A stretch of DNA of 6,821 nucleotides from Armatimonadota bacterium (GTDB lineage Bacteria; Armatimonadota; Chthonomonadetes; Chthonomonadales; Chthonomonadaceae), in NCBI GenBank assembly GCA_026392135.1, contig JAPLCR010000246.1:4746-11566 (forward strand). Reading direction: 5' to 3'. The notes under the pieces are model-generated. The model saw only the letters and a list, made by a program, of their open reading frames with translations, had not been told where the DNA came from and ran no database searches. Of the stretch, positions 5,828 to 6,821 are shown one piece after another. A program made the translations under genes and the position numbers. How positions within the stretch are numbered: position 1 is the stretch's first letter; each line of letters opens with the position of its first letter.

Positions 5828-6628
5828 ATGCCTGTGCCTATCGAACCTATCACAGTGGCGGATAGACTTGTCAAAGCCTATAAAGTCGCGGACGAAGCGG
5901 GTCTCGTCGCCAGACTAAAGAAAAAGTTCTCCAAAACACGTATCGCCATTACAGGGGCGAGCGGCATAGGGAAGACGGTTCTTTTCGACCACCTAGTAGG
6001 CAAAGCGCCGAACCTCTACTACACGCCGCCGCTCCGCTCTACAAGCGTAGAGAAGGCGAACGTGCCGCATAAAGCCATGTCTCTCGTCACCGTTCCGGGT
6101 GATTTGCTTAATCCTCGCTCTAGTGCCCTGCGCGATTTGTTTGTGGGGAAAGATACGGTGGAGGGCGTAATCCATGTCGTCTGCAATGGGTATATTCCTC
6201 TTCAATATAATGATACAACTCAAAGCCTCTCTGACCAAGGAGTTAACACGCTACAGGAGTATTTGGAGTATCGGAGACGACAGGAGGTTGAGGATTTTGC
6301 AGATGTGTTGGGCTATATTCAGCGTTCTGTCTCCGCTGGACAGGGTAAACCGAAATGGTTACTGATAGCTCTAGCGAAGTGTGACCTTTACGCAAATAGC
6401 GAGGATGCGAGGAATCACTATATCGCGGACACGCAGAGCGATTTCGTGAAGGCGCTTAACGATTTCAAGGCAAAGGTAGGAGCGGGGTTTCCGATATCTG
6501 TTCAGCCAGTCTCCACCTTCCTAGAGGATTTTCAGTTTGGCGAGACAATACGCCCCATGTTAGGTGAACGCCAACGGAACAAGGTTCTCATTGAGTTTCT
6601 GAGAGTTCTGGAGGGATACGCAAAATGA
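5828..6628 (+). CDS. P-loop GTPase-like protein of unknown role, with non-canonical G motifs
   Basis: I do not recognise this 266-residue protein by name. A helical lead-in (11-34) precedes a strand and a Walker A/G1 loop, RIAITGASGIGKT (38-50). A Thr-containing stretch (STS, 71-73) could be switch I. G3 reads SLVTVPGD (85-92), with Thr88 where DxxG GTPases have Asp; a TVPG spelling is also known in the gliding-motility GTPase MglA. After EGVIHVV (112-118) comes a charged helical region at about 132-168 (LQEYLEYRRRQEVEDF), longer than in small Ras-like proteins. G4 is LIALAKCD (179-186), with Ala183 in place of Asn/Thr, and PVST (227-230) may be G5. No signal peptide or membrane segment is seen, so it is probably cytosolic and may act at the membrane through its partner. 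The stop overlaps the next start as ATGA, which suggests translational coupling. Nucleotide binding is likely; guanine specificity and hydrolysis are uncertain. Confidence 0.75.
   Translation: MPVPIEPITVADRLVKAYKVADEAGLVARLKKKFSKTRIAITGASGIGKTVLFDHLVGKAPNLYYTPPLRSTSVEKANVPHKAMSLVTVPGDLLNPRSSALRDLFVGKDTVEGVIHVVCNGYIPLQYNDTTQSLSDQGVNTLQEYLEYRRRQEVEDFADVLGYIQRSVSAGQGKPKWLLIALAKCDLYANSEDARNHYIADTQSDFVKALNDFKAKVGAGFPISVQPVSTFLEDFQFGETIRPMLGERQRNKVLIEFLRVLEGYAK
6610..6615 (+). promoter_or_regulatory. Ribosome site GGAGGG for the downstream membrane-protein gene
   Basis: GGAGGG lies inside the last codons of the GTPase gene, 9 bases before ATG 6625. Together with the ATGA overlap it supports 6625 as a real start. 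Confidence 0.6.
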
Positions 6629-6821
6629 ACAAAGAAGTAAAACCGAACACTACGGCGGAACTAGACGAACTTCTCTCTATGGCGGAAGATTATGAGACCA
6701 AAAAAACGCAGGTGTCGGATAGAATAAAAGGGTTACGTAGTCAAATATATTTGATGCTTTTAACCGTTATCTCAACATCCTTAATGACTTACGATTTGTC
6801 CAGTAGGGGGGTGCCTGCAAG
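6625..6821 (+). CDS. Hypothetical protein with charged helical N-terminus and putative membrane segment, runs off the window
   Basis: 65 full codons are visible, with no stop before the edge. Residues 11-38 (AELDELLSMAEDYETKKTQV and onward) are charged and look like a helix or short coiled coil. IYLMLLTVISTSLMTYDL at 41-58 is hydrophobic enough for one membrane helix, although residues such as Thr and Ser make it moderate. The order cytosolic helix then membrane segment suggests a membrane-anchored partner of the GTPase encoded just upstream, whose stop codon overlaps this start by four bases. The family is not recognised. The remainder, which may hold the informative domain, is outside the window. 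The last stretch looks more A+T-rich than the genes to its left. Confidence 0.65.
   Translation, partial: MNKEVKPNTTAELDELLSMAEDYETKKTQVSDRIKGLRSQIYLMLLTVISTSLMTYDLSSRGVPA

Noticed and set aside
1..6821. tRNA, rRNA, CRISPR array, insertion sequence or phage attachment site
   Set aside because: No cloverleaf, repeat-spacer array, transposase motif or long terminal repeat was seen by eye on either strand.

Overview
The window is a piece of a bacterial chromosome. Genes are densely packed, most starts have a Shine-Dalgarno sequence, stop/start junctions are short or overlapping, and G+C looks slightly above half by eye. No marker gene fixes the taxon. The mix of an enolase-superfamily enzyme, a secreted Fes-like esterase, polyol-type dehydrogenases and an isolated argD-like gene is what I would expect from an environmental heterotroph such as Armatimonadota or a similar phylum. 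That is a weak guess.

Left block (1-4395). A mandelate racemase/muconate lactonizing-type gene runs leftward out of the window from about 454. A 182-base divergent spacer holding a 12-bp imperfect dyad separates it from a rightward run of four closely spaced genes. These are an NAD-dependent 3-hydroxyacyl-CoA dehydrogenase/lambda-crystallin-type enzyme (637-1533), a secreted esterase of the enterochelin-esterase fold (1557-2582), a short-chain dehydrogenase resembling ribitol 2-dehydrogenases (2599-3327), and a zinc-dependent medium-chain alcohol/polyol dehydrogenase (3360-4395). A sugar-acid dehydratase-type enzyme, a gulonate-dehydrogenase-like enzyme and two polyol-type dehydrogenases suggest import and oxidation of a sugar, polyol or sugar acid, with the esterase perhaps releasing the substrate outside the membrane. 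This pathway is inferred. Two of the four genes are damaged or abnormal. The zinc dehydrogenase is frameshifted by a 4-base tandem duplication (GTAGGTAG) exactly at its cofactor-binding Asp. The 3-hydroxyacyl-CoA dehydrogenase lacks about 15 residues between its two domains. The cluster may be decaying.

Middle (4396-5744). After a 125-base spacer comes a complete class-III PLP aminotransferase of the acetylornithine/ornithine type (argD-like). It stands alone, without other arginine genes in view.

Right block (5745-6821). A spacer with an extended -10-like element abutting a perfect 12-bp inverted repeat leads into an unusual two-gene unit. The first gene is a 266-residue P-loop GTPase-like protein with non-canonical G3 (TVPG) and G4 (AKCD) motifs. 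The second, joined by an ATGA overlap, is a truncated protein with a charged, probably helical N-terminus followed by a putative membrane segment. I do not recognise this pair as a named system. It is the best candidate here for something undescribed, and it continues past the window edge.
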